From contig NZ_BDCH01000027.1 of assembly GCF_001613405.1 (NCBI RefSeq), positions 1 to 64,000 on the forward strand: a stretch of DNA of 64,000 nt, in the 5' to 3' direction. Made by a program: the position numbers and the translations under genes. The notes beneath the pieces were generated by a model that saw nothing but the letters and a program-made list of their open reading frames with translations, did not search any database and was not told the DNA's origin. Below are positions 1-13,840 of the stretch, one piece after another (within the stretch, counting starts at the first letter, position 1; each line of letters opens with the position of its first letter). This DNA is from Nocardia crassostreae. Lineage in GTDB: Bacteria > Actinomycetota > Actinomycetes > Mycobacteriales > Mycobacteriaceae.

Positions 1-1
1 C

Positions 2-3397
<3,396 letters not shown>

Positions 3398-6300
3398 CTG
3401 CTCTTCGAGGCGTCCAGCGTGGCCGGTCTGGCGGCGCTGGTGGACGGTCTGGCCGGACAGGGCGACCGGACGGCGCTGGTGGCGACCCCACGGCCGGAGT
3501 CGATCCCGCTCTCGCCCGCGCAGCAGCGCATGTGGCTGCTCAATCAGATCGACCCGGCCTCGATCGCCTACAACATGCCGATCGCGGTGCGGCTCACGGG
3601 CGCACTGGATGTGGACGCGCTGCGCGCCGCCATCACCGATGTGATCGAACGCCACGAGATCCTGCGGACCGTGTATCCGCGCACCGAAACTGGTGCCGCG
3701 CAGGTGATTCTGCCCGTCGCGCAGGCGACACCGGATCTCGTCCACCGTGCCGTCACCCCCGACGGACTGGTGGCCGGGCTGCGGGAGCTGGTCGTCACCG
3801 GGTTCGATGTGACCGCCGAAGTGCCGCTGCGCATATCGCTGTTCGAGATCGACGGCACGGCAGGTGAATTCGTGCTGGCCCTGGTGATCCACCACATCTC
3901 CGGCGACGGAGCCTCCTACGCGCCGCTCACCCGGGATCTGGTGACCGCATACGCGGCCCGCTCCCAGGGACAGGCCCCGGCCTGGACCCCGCTGGCGGTG
4001 CAATACGCCGACTACACCCTCTGGCAGCGATCTGTGCTCGGCAGCGAGGACGACCCGGAGTCGACTGCGGCACAGCAGGTCGCCTACTGGCAGCGGACCC
4101 TGGCCGGACTGCCGGACCAGCTGGAGCTACCGGCGGACCGGCCGCGCCCCGCGGTGCAGTCCTATGCGGGCGGCCGGGTCGAACTCGACATCGACGCCCG
4201 AACCCACCGGGTCCTGGCCGAATTGGCGCGCGCCGAGGGCGCGACCCTGTTCATGGCCGTGCACACGGCCTTCGCCGTCCTGCTGGCCCGGCTCCCCGGT
4301 ACGGACGACATTGCCATCGGCACGCCGACGGCGGGCCGCGGTGAGGCCGTACTCGACGACCTCATCGGCATGTTCGTCAACACCCTGGTGTTCCGCACCC
4401 GGGTCGAGGCCGACGCGCCGTTCACCGCACTGCTGGCCCGCCAGCGCGAGGCCGACATCCAGGCTTTCGCCCACGCGGACGTGCCCTTCGAGCGCCTGGT
4501 CGAGGTGCTCAACCCGGTCCGTTCCGCGGCCCGCCATCCGCTGTTCCAGGTCGGCCTGTCCTTCCAGAACCTCGGCCGCGCCAGCCTGGAACTGCCCGGC
4601 CTGACGGTCTCCGGCGTCGACATCGACACCGAGATCACGCAGTTCGACCTGCACCTCATCATCACGGACAGCTACGACGCGGACGGCGAGCCCGCCGGAA
4701 TCGCCGGTGTCCTCACCTACGCCACCGAACTGTTCGAGCACGCCACGGTGCGGGGCTTCGCGGACCGTTTCGTCCGCCTGCTCGGCGAGATCATCACCGC
4801 ACCGGACCTTCCCGTCGGCGATCTGGAACTCCTGGCCCCGGCCGAGCGCCGCGCGCTGTCGACCCGTAATGCGACGAAGTACGCGCTGGATGCGACGACC
4901 ACCCTGGCCACCCTGCTGGACACGGCCGTCGCCGCCGGGCCCGAGCTGGTGGCTGTCGTCGCCGATTCGTCCGATGGCCGATCCGAACTGAGCTATGCCG
5001 AGCTCGATGCCCGCGTCAACCGCCTGGCTCGCGAACTCATCGCGCGCGGCATCGGCGCGGAAGACCGTGTGGCGCTGGCCATGCGGCGGTCCGTGGATCT
5101 GGTGGTCGCCATGTACGCGGTGGTCCGGACGGGTGCGGCCTATGTGCCGATCGACCCGGATCAGCCCGGCGAGCGCACCCGCTACATCCTGGAGACCGCG
5201 GCCCCCGTATGCGTGCTGACCACCGCCCGCGACGATTTCGAGGTCGATCTCCCTCGTCATCAGGTGCTGCGCATCGATGAGCTGGATCTCTCGGAGCACG
5301 CGGATTCGCCCGTCACCCCCGCGGAGCGGGTGCGGGAGCTGACGGCGGCGAATACCGCGTACGTCATCTTCACCTCCGGTTCGACCGGCCGCCCGAAGGG
5401 CGTGGCGGTGCCGCACTCCGCCGTCGTCAATCAGTTGCGCTGGAAGGCAGCGGAATTCGATCTGGGCGCGGATGACGCGGTGCTGCTCAAGACGGACGCG
5501 ACCTTCGATCTGTCGGTATGGGAGTTCTGGTCGGCGGTGGCCGCCGGTGGCCGCCTGGTGATCGCCGCGGCCGACGGGCAGCGCGATCCGGCGTACCTGA
5601 ACGAGCTCATGGCCCGTGAGCGGGTCACCACGCTGCACGTCGTGCCATCCATGCTCGACGCCCTGCTCGTGGAATCCGGTGGCGTGGTCGCCGATTCGCT
5701 GCGGCGCGTACTCGCCATCGGCGAGGCGCTGCCGCCCTCGGTGGCGCGGCGCTTCCGCGCCGCCAATGGCGGGGTGGGGCTGTTCAACCTCTACGGCCCG
5801 ACCGAGACCGCCGTATCGATCACCAGCCATGCGGTCGGCGAGGCGGACCGGCTGTCGGTGTCCATCGGCGTGCCGGTGTGGAACGGCAGGGTGTATGTGC
5901 TGGACGAGCGCCTGCATCCGGTGCTCGCCGGGGTCGCCGGTGAGCTGTATCTGGCCGGTGACCAGCTGGCGCGCGGCTACCTCGGACGGCCGGAGCTCAC
6001 CGCCGATCGATTCGTGGCGAATCCGTTCGAGGACAATGGGTCTCGCATGTACCGCACCGGCGACATGGTGGCATGGAATGCCGACGGGGAGCTGGACTAC
6101 CGGGGTCGCACCGACTTCCAGGTGAAGATCCGGGGCTTCCGTATCGAGCTCGGCGAGATCGAGTCGGCTCTGCTGCGTCAGGGTCTCATTTCGTCGGCCG
6201 TCGTTGTGGCGCAGCATGATCCGGCGCTGGGTGATCGTTTGGTGGCCTATGTGGTCACGGACGGTGCGCTCGACAAGCAGGCGGTGCAATCCGCGTTGTC

Positions 6301-7936
6301 GGCCGAATTGCCGTCGTACATGGTGCCTTCGGTATTCGTGCGACTGGATGCGCTGCCGTTGAACGCCAATGGCAAGCTCGATCGCAAGGCGCTGCCGGAG
6401 CCCGAGTTCGAGACCGCGGTCTTCCGCGCGCCCGTCACCCCGATCGAGCAGATCGTGGCCGGTGTCTTCACCGAGGTGCTGCGCCTCGAGGGCAGCGCCC
6501 GGATCGGCCTGGACGACGACTTCTTCGCGTGGGGCGGCAATTCGCTGCTCGCCACGCAGGTCGCCGCGCGCCTGGGCGCTGCGCTCGACACCAGGGTTCC
6601 GGTGCGCCTGCTGTTCGAGGCGTCGACCGTGGCGGCCATGGCCGCGCGCGTGGAACAGGGCGCGGGCGGTCGCCTGGCGCTCACGGCCGGGCCGCGACCG
6701 GAGCGCATTCCGCTGTCCCCGGCACAGCAGCGCATGTGGTTCCTCAACCGCTTCGACACCTCCTCGGCCGCCTACAACGTGCCGGTCGCCGTCCGGCTCT
6801 CGGGCGCGCTGGATGTGGCCGCGCTGCGCACGGCGGTCGCGGATGTCATTGCCCGCCACGAGATTCTGCGCACCATCTACCCGCAGACCGGGCACGGCCC
6901 GGTGCAGGTGATCCTGCCCGCGGCGCAGGCCGCGCCGCGGTTCGACGTGCGTCGCGTCGAGGTGGACGAGGTCGCGTCCGCCGTGGTGGAGCTGAACTCG
7001 ACCCTGTTCGATGTCACCGCCGAGGTGCCGCTGCGGGTCGCGCTGTTCGAGCTCGCGGACGACGAGTACGTCATCGCCATGGTCGTGCACCACATTTCCG
7101 CCGACGGCTCCTCGGTCGGTCCGCTGACCAGGGACCTCATGACCGCCTACGCGGCTCGCGTCCTGGGCGCGGAACCGGCGTGGACCCCGCTCGCGGTGCA
7201 GTACGCCGACTACGCCGTCTGGCAGCGGGAACTGCTGGGCGGCGAGGACGATCCGGACTCGCTGGCCGCCAAGCAGGTCGGCTACTGGCGGCAGGCGCTG
7301 GCGGGTCTGCCCGATCAGCTGGACCTGCCCTCGGATCGGCCCCGGCCCGCGCTTCAATCCTTCCGGGGCGGCCGGGTCGCGGTGGCCATCGATGCCGAAA
7401 CCCACGGGGCGCTGCTCGACGTGGCGCGTGAGCGGAGTGCGACGCTGTTCATGGTCGTGCACACCGCCCTCGCGGTGCCGCTGGCCCGGCTCTCCGGCAC
7501 CGGCGATATCGCCATCGGCACGCCGACGGCGGGCCGGGGCGAGGCGGCGCTGGACGATCTCATCGGCATGTTCGTCAATACCCTGGTCTTCCGGACCGAG
7601 GTGCGCGCCGATGAGCCGTTCTCGGAACTGCTCGGCCGTCAGCGCGAGATCGACATCCAGGCGTTCGCCCATGCCGACGTACCGTTCGAGCGCCTGGTCG
7701 AGGTGCTCAATCCGGTGCGCTCGACCGCGCGGCATCCGCTGTTCCAGGTGGGCCTGTCGTTCCAGAATCTGGCCCAGTCGAGTCTGGAGCTACCCGGCCT
7801 GACCGTCTCCGGTCTGGCCTTCGACACCGAGCTCTCGCAGTTCGACCTGCACTTGATCGTGTCGGATCGGTACGCCGAAAACGGTGCGGCCGAAGGTATT
7901 ACGGGCTACTTCACCTATGCGTCCGATCTCTTCTAG
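3398..7936 (+). CDS. NRPS segment 2: C-A-PCP-C (interrupted)
   Basis: Continues the frame of the previous segment; the first possible restart is GTG 3419, without a ribosome binding site. It carries the end of the previous carrier domain, a condensation domain (about 3500-4850, HHISGDG near 3893), an adenylation domain (about 4880-6400, TSGSTGRPKG near 5374), a carrier domain (GGNS near 6535) and most of a second condensation domain (about 6690 onward, HHISADG near 7091). The pocket code of the A domain reads D-L-W-H-L-I-L-V-S. This resembles the serine code at several positions but is not it, so the substrate is unknown. The segment ends at TAG 7934-7936, where the equivalent position of the preceding C domain has GAG (Leu-Phe-Glu-His). 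Confidence 0.85.
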   Translation: MLFEASSVAGLAALVDGLAGQGDRTALVATPRPESIPLSPAQQRMWLLNQIDPASIAYNMPIAVRLTGALDVDALRAAITDVIERHEILRTVYPRTETGAAQVILPVAQATPDLVHRAVTPDGLVAGLRELVVTGFDVTAEVPLRISLFEIDGTAGEFVLALVIHHISGDGASYAPLTRDLVTAYAARSQGQAPAWTPLAVQYADYTLWQRSVLGSEDDPESTAAQQVAYWQRTLAGLPDQLELPADRPRPAVQSYAGGRVELDIDARTHRVLAELARAEGATLFMAVHTAFAVLLARLPGTDDIAIGTPTAGRGEAVLDDLIGMFVNTLVFRTRVEADAPFTALLARQREADIQAFAHADVPFERLVEVLNPVRSAARHPLFQVGLSFQNLGRASLELPGLTVSGVDIDTEITQFDLHLIITDSYDADGEPAGIAGVLTYATELFEHATVRGFADRFVRLLGEIITAPDLPVGDLELLAPAERRALSTRNATKYALDATTTLATLLDTAVAAGPELVAVVADSSDGRSELSYAELDARVNRLARELIARGIGAEDRVALAMRRSVDLVVAMYAVVRTGAAYVPIDPDQPGERTRYILETAAPVCVLTTARDDFEVDLPRHQVLRIDELDLSEHADSPVTPAERVRELTAANTAYVIFTSGSTGRPKGVAVPHSAVVNQLRWKAAEFDLGADDAVLLKTDATFDLSVWEFWSAVAAGGRLVIAAADGQRDPAYLNELMARERVTTLHVVPSMLDALLVESGGVVADSLRRVLAIGEALPPSVARRFRAANGGVGLFNLYGPTETAVSITSHAVGEADRLSVSIGVPVWNGRVYVLDERLHPVLAGVAGELYLAGDQLARGYLGRPELTADRFVANPFEDNGSRMYRTGDMVAWNADGELDYRGRTDFQVKIRGFRIELGEIESALLRQGLISSAVVVAQHDPALGDRLVAYVVTDGALDKQAVQSALSAELPSYMVPSVFVRLDALPLNANGKLDRKALPEPEFETAVFRAPVTPIEQIVAGVFTEVLRLEGSARIGLDDDFFAWGGNSLLATQVAARLGAALDTRVPVRLLFEASTVAAMAARVEQGAGGRLALTAGPRPERIPLSPAQQRMWFLNRFDTSSAAYNVPVAVRLSGALDVAALRTAVADVIARHEILRTIYPQTGHGPVQVILPAAQAAPRFDVRRVEVDEVASAVVELNSTLFDVTAEVPLRVALFELADDEYVIAMVVHHISADGSSVGPLTRDLMTAYAARVLGAEPAWTPLAVQYADYAVWQRELLGGEDDPDSLAAKQVGYWRQALAGLPDQLDLPSDRPRPALQSFRGGRVAVAIDAETHGALLDVARERSATLFMVVHTALAVPLARLSGTGDIAIGTPTAGRGEAALDDLIGMFVNTLVFRTEVRADEPFSELLGRQREIDIQAFAHADVPFERLVEVLNPVRSTARHPLFQVGLSFQNLAQSSLELPGLTVSGLAFDTELSQFDLHLIVSDRYAENGAAEGITGYFTYASDLF
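7934..7936 (+). other. In-frame premature TAG in NRPS condensation domain
   Basis: The local reading is Ser-Asp-Leu-Phe-stop-His-Ala-Thr-Val. The previous module has Glu-Leu-Phe-Glu-His-Ala-Thr-Val around 4730, so TAG replaces GAG by one transversion. The frame is unchanged on both sides. Confidence 0.9.
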
Positions 7937-10900
7937 CACGCCACGGTGCAGGGCTTCGCCGATCGGTTCATCCGCTTGCTCGGCGAGATTGTCACCGCAC
8001 CACAGCAGGCGGTCGGTGATCTCGCACTACTGACACCGGATGAGCAGCGGGAGCTGTTCTCGCAAAATGAAACCGGTCATCAGCTGGAGCCGATGACGCT
8101 GGTGTCGTTGCTCGATGCGTCCGTTGCGGCTGATCCGAAGTCCGTTGCGGTCGTGGCGGATCGGGTCGATGGTGAGCCGGAGTCGCTGACCTACCGTGAG
8201 CTCGATGCCCGGGTCAACCGCTTGGCGCGGGAGCTGATCGCGCGTGGCATCGGTGCCGAGGATCGGGTGGCGCTGGCAATCCGGCGTTCCACCGACCTCG
8301 TTGTCGCCATGTACGCGGTGGCCAAGGCCGGTGCGGCGTATGTGCCGATCGATCCCGATCAGCCTGCCGACCGGACCGGGTACATCCTCGAGACCGCCGC
8401 TGCGGCATGCGTATTGACCACGGGCCGGGATGGTTTCGTGTCCGATCTCGCCACCGTGGTGCGCATCGATGAGCTGGACCTGTCCGGCTACTCGGATGTG
8501 TCGATCACGGCCGCCGAGCGGGTGCGGGAGCTGACGGCGGCGAACACCGCGTATGTCATCTTCACCTCGGGTTCCACCGGTCGCCCGAAGGGTGTGGCGG
8601 TGCCGCACGCGGCGGTGGTGAACCAGTTGTTGTGGAAGACCACGGAATTCGGTCTCGACCCGGCCGATGCGGTGCTGTTGAAGACGGACGCGACGTTCGA
8701 TTTGTCGGTGTGGGAGTTCTGGTCGGCTGCTGTGTGTGGTGGCCGCCTGGTGATCGCGACCCCGGACGGGCACAAGGATCCGGCGTATCTGAACGAGTTG
8801 ATCGCGCGTGAGTGGGTGACCACTTTGCATGTGGTGCCGTCCATGCTGGACGCGTTGGTCACCGATGGTCTGCCGGATTCGCTGTGGCGCATTCTCGCTA
8901 TCGGTGAAGCCCTGCCCGGGCCGCTGGCGCAGCGGGTGCGGCGGGAGAGCCCGCGCACGGAGTTGTTCAACCTCTACGGTCCGACCGAGGCCGCGGTCTC
9001 CATCACCAACCATCGGGTGACCGAGGCTGATGCCGTCGCGGTGTCGATTGGTGCCCCGGAGTGGAACAGCCAGGTCTATGTGCTGGACGCGCGGTTGCGG
9101 CCGGTGCCGGTGGGTGTGTCCGGTGAGTTGCACCTGGCGGGTGCGCAGTTGGCGCGTGGTTACTTCGGTCGTGCGGATCTGACCTCGGATCGGTTCGTGG
9201 CGAATCCTTTCGAGGCCGATGGTTCTCGCATGTACCGCACCGGTGACCTGGTGGCGTGGAACGCCAACGGGGAGCTGGACTATCGGGGTCGCACCGACTT
9301 CCAGGTGAAGATCCGAGGTTTCCGCATCGAACTCGGCGACATCGAATCGGCGCTGCTGGCGCAGCCGGAGATCGCCCAGGCCGTGGTGGTCGCCAAATCG
9401 GACCGGCGCATCGGTGACCGGCTCGTCGCCTACCTGGTGCCGACCGCCGCGACCATCGATACGGCACAGGTGAAGTCGGCCCTGGCTGATGCGCTGCCGT
9501 CGTACATGGTGCCTGCGGCCTTCGTGCCGCTGGCCGCGTTGCCGCTGAACGCCAACGGCAAACTGGACCGCGCGGCCCTGCCGGAACCGGGATTCGAGAC
9601 CGCCGTCTTCCGAGCCCCGGGTACCCCGATCGAGGAAATCGTGGCGGGCGTATTCACCGAGGTGCTCGGCGCCGAGCAAGCGCGGGGAGGCGGAGCGGTC
9701 GGTGCGGACGACGACTTCTTCGCCCTCGGCGGCAATTCGCTGCTGGCCACCCAGGTGGCGGCCCGCCTCGGCGCGGCCCTCGGCGCCCGGGTGCCGGTGC
9801 GCGCGCTGTTCGAAGCGCCGACGGTCGCCGAATTGGCAACGCACGTCGAGCGATACGAGGGAACCGGTGACCGCATCCCGCTGCACGCGGGACAGCGGCC
9901 GGAACGGGTGCCGCTGTCCATGGCACAGCAGCGCATGTGGTTCCTGAACCGGTTCGACAGCGCCTCCGCGGCCTACAACATCCCGGCCGCCATCCGGCTG
10001 ACCGGCGACCTGGATATCGCCGCCCTGCGCGCGGCGGTGCTGGATGTCGTGGGCCGCCACGAGGTGCTGCGCACCGTCTACCCGGATACGCCGACCGGCC
10101 CGGTACAGCGGGTGCTGCCCGCCGCCGCGGCGGCGCTGGATCTGTCGCCGGAGGACGCCGACCCCGCGACGCTGCGGGATCGGATCATCGCGGAGGTTTC
10201 CGGCGGCTTCGATGTCACCACCGAGATTCCCTTGCGCGCCAACCTGTTCCGCCTCGGGGAGAACGACCATGTGATCGTGCTCGTGGCCCATCACATCAGC
10301 GCCGACGGCTGGTCCATGGCGCCGCTGACCCGCGATGTCATGGTCGCCTACGCCGCCCGGCTGGCCGGGGCCGCACCGGGCTGGGCCCCGCTACCGGTGC
10401 AGTACGCGGACTACGCCGTCTGGCAGCGGGAGCTGCTGGGCTCGGAGACCGATCCGGACAGCCTGATCTCCCGGCAGGCCGGTTACTGGCGCACCGCGCT
10501 GGCCGGACTGCCCGATGAGCTGAGCCTGCCCGCGGACCGGCCGCGACCGCCGGTGCAATCCGGTTCCGGTGGGCGCGTGCACTTCTCGATCCCGCCGGAG
10601 ATGCGGGAGGGTCTGCTGGAACTGGCTCGTGCCCGCAATGCCACGCCGTTCATGGTGGTGCACGCCGCCTTCGCCGCCCTGCTGGCGCGGCTGTCGGGCA
10701 CTGACGATATTGCCATCGGAACCCCCGTGTCCGGACGCGGCGAGGCCGAACTCGACGATCTGGTCGGCATGTTCGTCAACACCCTGGTGCTGCGCACCCA
10801 CGTACCGGGCGGCGCGAGCTTCACCGAACTGGTGGAGGCCGCCAGGGAAACCGATCTGCAAGCGTTCGCGCACGCCGACATCCCGTTCGAACAACTGGTG

Positions 10901-11065
10901 GAACTGCTGCGGCCGGAACGGTGCACGGCACGCAATCCGCTGTTCCAGGTCATGCTGTCGTTCGCGAACCTGCCCGACGCAACCCTGGAGCTACCCGGAT
11001 TGCGGGTCGGCGCAGTCGATTTCGACTCCGAGACCGAACAAGTCGACCTGTCGCTGACCATTTAG
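7937..11065 (+). CDS. NRPS segment 3: A-PCP-C (interrupted)
   Basis: Same frame; the first restart codon is GTG 7946, with no ribosome binding site. It completes the C-terminal lobe of the preceding condensation domain, then encodes an adenylation domain (about 8090-9590, TSGSTGRPKG near 8568), a carrier domain (GGNS near 9730) and a condensation domain (about 9900 onward, HHISADG near 10291). The A domain pocket reads D-L-W-H-L-I-L-V-S, identical to the A domain of the previous segment, so these two modules probably load the same residue. Codons in the A domain carry visibly more T in third position than flanking domains. The segment ends at TAG 11063-11065, where sister domains have CAG followed by Glu/Asp. 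Confidence 0.85.
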   Translation, partial: HATVQGFADRFIRLLGEIVTAPQQAVGDLALLTPDEQRELFSQNETGHQLEPMTLVSLLDASVAADPKSVAVVADRVDGEPESLTYRELDARVNRLARELIARGIGAEDRVALAIRRSTDLVVAMYAVAKAGAAYVPIDPDQPADRTGYILETAAAACVLTTGRDGFVSDLATVVRIDELDLSGYSDVSITAAERVRELTAANTAYVIFTSGSTGRPKGVAVPHAAVVNQLLWKTTEFGLDPADAVLLKTDATFDLSVWEFWSAAVCGGRLVIATPDGHKDPAYLNELIAREWVTTLHVVPSMLDALVTDGLPDSLWRILAIGEALPGPLAQRVRRESPRTELFNLYGPTEAAVSITNHRVTEADAVAVSIGAPEWNSQVYVLDARLRPVPVGVSGELHLAGAQLARGYFGRADLTSDRFVANPFEADGSRMYRTGDLVAWNANGELDYRGRTDFQVKIRGFRIELGDIESALLAQPEIAQAVVVAKSDRRIGDRLVAYLVPTAATIDTAQVKSALADALPSYMVPAAFVPLAALPLNANGKLDRAALPEPGFETAVFRAPGTPIEEIVAGVFTEVLGAEQARGGGAVGADDDFFALGGNSLLATQVAARLGAALGARVPVRALFEAPTVAELATHVERYEGTGDRIPLHAGQRPERVPLSMAQQRMWFLNRFDSASAAYNIPAAIRLTGDLDIAALRAAVLDVVGRHEVLRTVYPDTPTGPVQRVLPAAAAALDLSPEDADPATLRDRIIAEVSGGFDVTTEIPLRANLFRLGENDHVIVLVAHHISADGWSMAPLTRDVMVAYAARLAGAAPGWAPLPVQYADYAVWQRELLGSETDPDSLISRQAGYWRTALAGLPDELSLPADRPRPPVQSGSGGRVHFSIPPEMREGLLELARARNATPFMVVHAAFAALLARLSGTDDIAIGTPVSGRGEAELDDLVGMFVNTLVLRTHVPGGASFTELVEAARETDLQAFAHADIPFEQLVELLRPERCTARNPLFQVMLSFANLPDATLELPGLRVGAVDFDSETEQVDLSLTI
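11063..11065 (+). other. In-frame premature TAG in NRPS condensation domain
   Basis: The local reading is Leu-Ser-Leu-Thr-Ile-stop-Asp-Ser. Sister C domains in the window read Leu-Gln-Leu-Thr-Met-Gln-Glu-Ser or Val-Gln-Glu-Ser, so TAG replaces CAG by one transition. The frame is unchanged on both sides. Confidence 0.9.
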
Positions 11066-13840
11066 GACTCCGGCGTCGCCGGTGCGGGCATGGTCGCCAT
11101 GCTGTCCTTCACCCGGGACCTGTTCGACGACAACACCATCGAGCTGTTCGCACAGCGGTTCCTGCGCCTGCTGGCGGGCCTGGTCGCCGAGTCCGACCGG
11201 GCGATCGGCGATATCGCACTGCTGTCCGAGCTGGAGCATGCCGAGCTGACCGGGATCACCGGCGGACCGGCGGTCACCGCCGGACTGCTGCCGGAGCTGC
11301 TCGAACACGGTGCGCACCGGTATCCGGACGCGGTCGCCATCCGTTCCGACGGCGACTCCATCACCTACCGCGAACTGGACGAACACTCGAATCAGCTGGC
11401 GCGCTCGCTGATCGGGCGCGGCGTGGGCCCGGAGGGCTGCGTCGCCCTGGCCATGCCCCGGTCCTACGAGATGATCCTCGCCATCTGGGCGGTGGCCAAG
11501 ACCGGCGCCGCCTTCGTCCCCGTCGATCCCGGCTATCCGTGGGATCGCTTGCAGCACATGCTCGTCGACTCCGGCGCGGTACTCGGCCTCACCCTGGGCG
11601 AGCACAGTCCGCGCCTGCCGGGCGGTGTCGAGTGGTGGCTCCTCGACGACGACGTCACCGACGCGCTGTGCGAAAAGCGTTCGGCGGCACCGGTAACCGA
11701 TGTCGATCGCATCCGCCCGCTACGGGCGGAGCACGCGGCGTACATGATCTACACCTCCGGTTCGACCGGCCTGCCCAAGGGGGTGACGGTCACCCACACC
11801 GGTCTCGGCGCGCTGGCGGACGTCGCCGCCGATCGATACGCCCTGGAACCCCGGCATCGCATGCTCGGGGTGGGTTCGCCCAGCTTCGACCAGTCCATCG
11901 AGGAGTGGCTGGGCGCCTTCCGCCTCGGCGCGACCCTGGTGATCGTGCCCGCCGACATTGTCGGCGGCGCCGAGCTCGACGAGTTCATTCGCGCCGAGCG
12001 GGTGACCCACGCCATCATCACCCCCGCGGTCCTGAACACCCTGGATCCGGCCGGAGCCGACGGGCTGGAACTGGTTTCGGCGGGCGGCGATGTCACCACG
12101 GCCGACCTGCTGGCGAAGTGGCAGCCGGGCAGGCGCTACATCTATGGCTACGGTCCGACCGAGATGACCATCGGCGCCGTCTACGGCGAACTGCGCGCGG
12201 GCGACCCCGTCGCCATCGGCGGTCCGGTGCCCGGCATGTGGACCGCGGTCCTCGATACCCGGTTGCGGCCGGTGCCCGCGGGCGTGGTGGGCGAGCTGTA
12301 TCTCGCGGGCCCGGCCATGGCCCGCGGCTATCACCGCGCGCCGGGGCTCACCGCGGAACGGTTCGTCGCCAACCCCTTCGGCGACTCCGGTGACCGCATG
12401 TACCGCACCGGCGACCTCGTCCGCTGGATCGATACGAACGGGCGGCGCGAACTGGAATATCTGGGCCGCACCGACTTCCAGGTCAAGATCCGCGGGCTGC
12501 GCATCGAACTCGGCGAGATCGACGCCGTGCTCGGCGCGCATCCGGATATCGCCTTCACCCATACGCTCGGCCGGGAGAACCCCGCCGGGGCAACGGTTCT
12601 GGTGTCCTATGTGCTGCCCGAACCGGGTCGCGCCGTCGATCCGGCCGCGCTGCTCGCGCACGCCGCCCGGAGCCTGCCGTCGCACATGGTTCCGGCGACG
12701 GTGGTGGCGCTCGACGAGATCCCGCTCACCCCGGTGGGCAAACTGGACCGGAAGGCGCTGCCCGCACCGGTATTCGAGGTCCGGGAGTTCCGGGCCCCGG
12801 GTTCGCCGCGGGAGATCGCCGTCTGCGCCGCCTTCGCCGAGGTGCTCGGCGCCGAATCGATCGGCCTGGACGACAACTTCTTCGAGCACGGCGGGAATTC
12901 GCTCAGCGCGACGCGCCTCGCGACCCTGCTGGGCGCCGCCCTCGGCGTCCGGGTGCCGGTGATGCTGCTGTTCACCGCGCCCACCCCGGCGAATCTGCTG
13001 GCCGCCCTGGACGATTCGACCGGCCCGGGGACCGGCGAGGACGCCTTCGACGTGCTGCTGCCGCTGCGCACCACGGGCGCCGCGGAACCGCTGTTCTGCG
13101 TGCACCCGATCGGCGGCATCTCCTGGTCCTTCGCGGGCCTGGCCGCACATCTGGACGCGGACCGCCCGATCTACGCCCTGCAGTCACCGGCGCTGCGCGT
13201 CGACGGCGAACTGCCCGACTCCATCGAGGATTGGGCGCGCCGGTACGTCAAGGAGATCCGGGCCGTGCAACCCGACGGCCCATATCACCTCATCGGCTGG
13301 TCCCTCGGCGGCGTGCTGGCCCACGCCATCGCGGTCCAGCTCCAGGACGAAGGCGCCGAGGTGGCGCTGCTGGCCATGATGGACAGCTACAACGAGAGCG
13401 GAGCCGAGAGCGCCCCGGTGGACGCCGCCGCCATACCGCTGGCGGAGGTGGCGGGCGGCCTGCTCGGCGAGCACGCCGCCGATCTCGAACTGGATGCCGC
13501 GCTCGATCCGGGCGCGCTGGCCGGGCAATTGGCGCTGCTGCCGGAACCGTTCGCCTCCTTCGGATCCGACCGCATCAGCCGGATCCTGGACGCGGCCCTG
13601 CGCTCGGCGCCGCTGCCGAGCCGGTACCGGCCGCCGGTCTTCCGCGGCGACCTGCTGTATTTCAGTGCCGCCGAGGACGACCCGACCGGCAGGACCGGAG
13701 CCGACACCTGGACCGGCGTCATCGAGGGCCCGGTGTCGGTCTATCCGATCTCGGCAACCCACTGGCGCATGACCGGTGACGCGGCGCTGGCGCGAATTGC
13801 GGTGGTGCTGAGCGAAAGATGGGCGGGCGAGATCATGTGA
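11066..13840 (+). CDS. NRPS segment 4: A-PCP-TE terminal module
   Basis: Same frame; the first in-frame start is ATG 11090, without a ribosome binding site. It encodes the end of a condensation domain, an adenylation domain (about 11270-12770, TSGSTGLPKG near 11757), a carrier domain with GGNS (near 12890) and a type I thioesterase (about 13050-13830) with nucleophile motif GWSLGG near 13295. The A domain pocket reads D-Q-E-I-S-G-G-I-G. The acidic residue at the third position might favour a basic substrate, but I do not recognise the code. The TE means this protein releases its own product and is the end of an assembly line, separate from the two NRPS genes downstream. It stops at TGA 13838-13840. 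Confidence 0.88.
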   Translation, partial: DSGVAGAGMVAMLSFTRDLFDDNTIELFAQRFLRLLAGLVAESDRAIGDIALLSELEHAELTGITGGPAVTAGLLPELLEHGAHRYPDAVAIRSDGDSITYRELDEHSNQLARSLIGRGVGPEGCVALAMPRSYEMILAIWAVAKTGAAFVPVDPGYPWDRLQHMLVDSGAVLGLTLGEHSPRLPGGVEWWLLDDDVTDALCEKRSAAPVTDVDRIRPLRAEHAAYMIYTSGSTGLPKGVTVTHTGLGALADVAADRYALEPRHRMLGVGSPSFDQSIEEWLGAFRLGATLVIVPADIVGGAELDEFIRAERVTHAIITPAVLNTLDPAGADGLELVSAGGDVTTADLLAKWQPGRRYIYGYGPTEMTIGAVYGELRAGDPVAIGGPVPGMWTAVLDTRLRPVPAGVVGELYLAGPAMARGYHRAPGLTAERFVANPFGDSGDRMYRTGDLVRWIDTNGRRELEYLGRTDFQVKIRGLRIELGEIDAVLGAHPDIAFTHTLGRENPAGATVLVSYVLPEPGRAVDPAALLAHAARSLPSHMVPATVVALDEIPLTPVGKLDRKALPAPVFEVREFRAPGSPREIAVCAAFAEVLGAESIGLDDNFFEHGGNSLSATRLATLLGAALGVRVPVMLLFTAPTPANLLAALDDSTGPGTGEDAFDVLLPLRTTGAAEPLFCVHPIGGISWSFAGLAAHLDADRPIYALQSPALRVDGELPDSIEDWARRYVKEIRAVQPDGPYHLIGWSLGGVLAHAIAVQLQDEGAEVALLAMMDSYNESGAESAPVDAAAIPLAEVAGGLLGEHAADLELDAALDPGALAGQLALLPEPFASFGSDRISRILDAALRSAPLPSRYRPPVFRGDLLYFSAAEDDPTGRTGADTWTGVIEGPVSVYPISATHWRMTGDAALARIAVVLSERWAGEIM

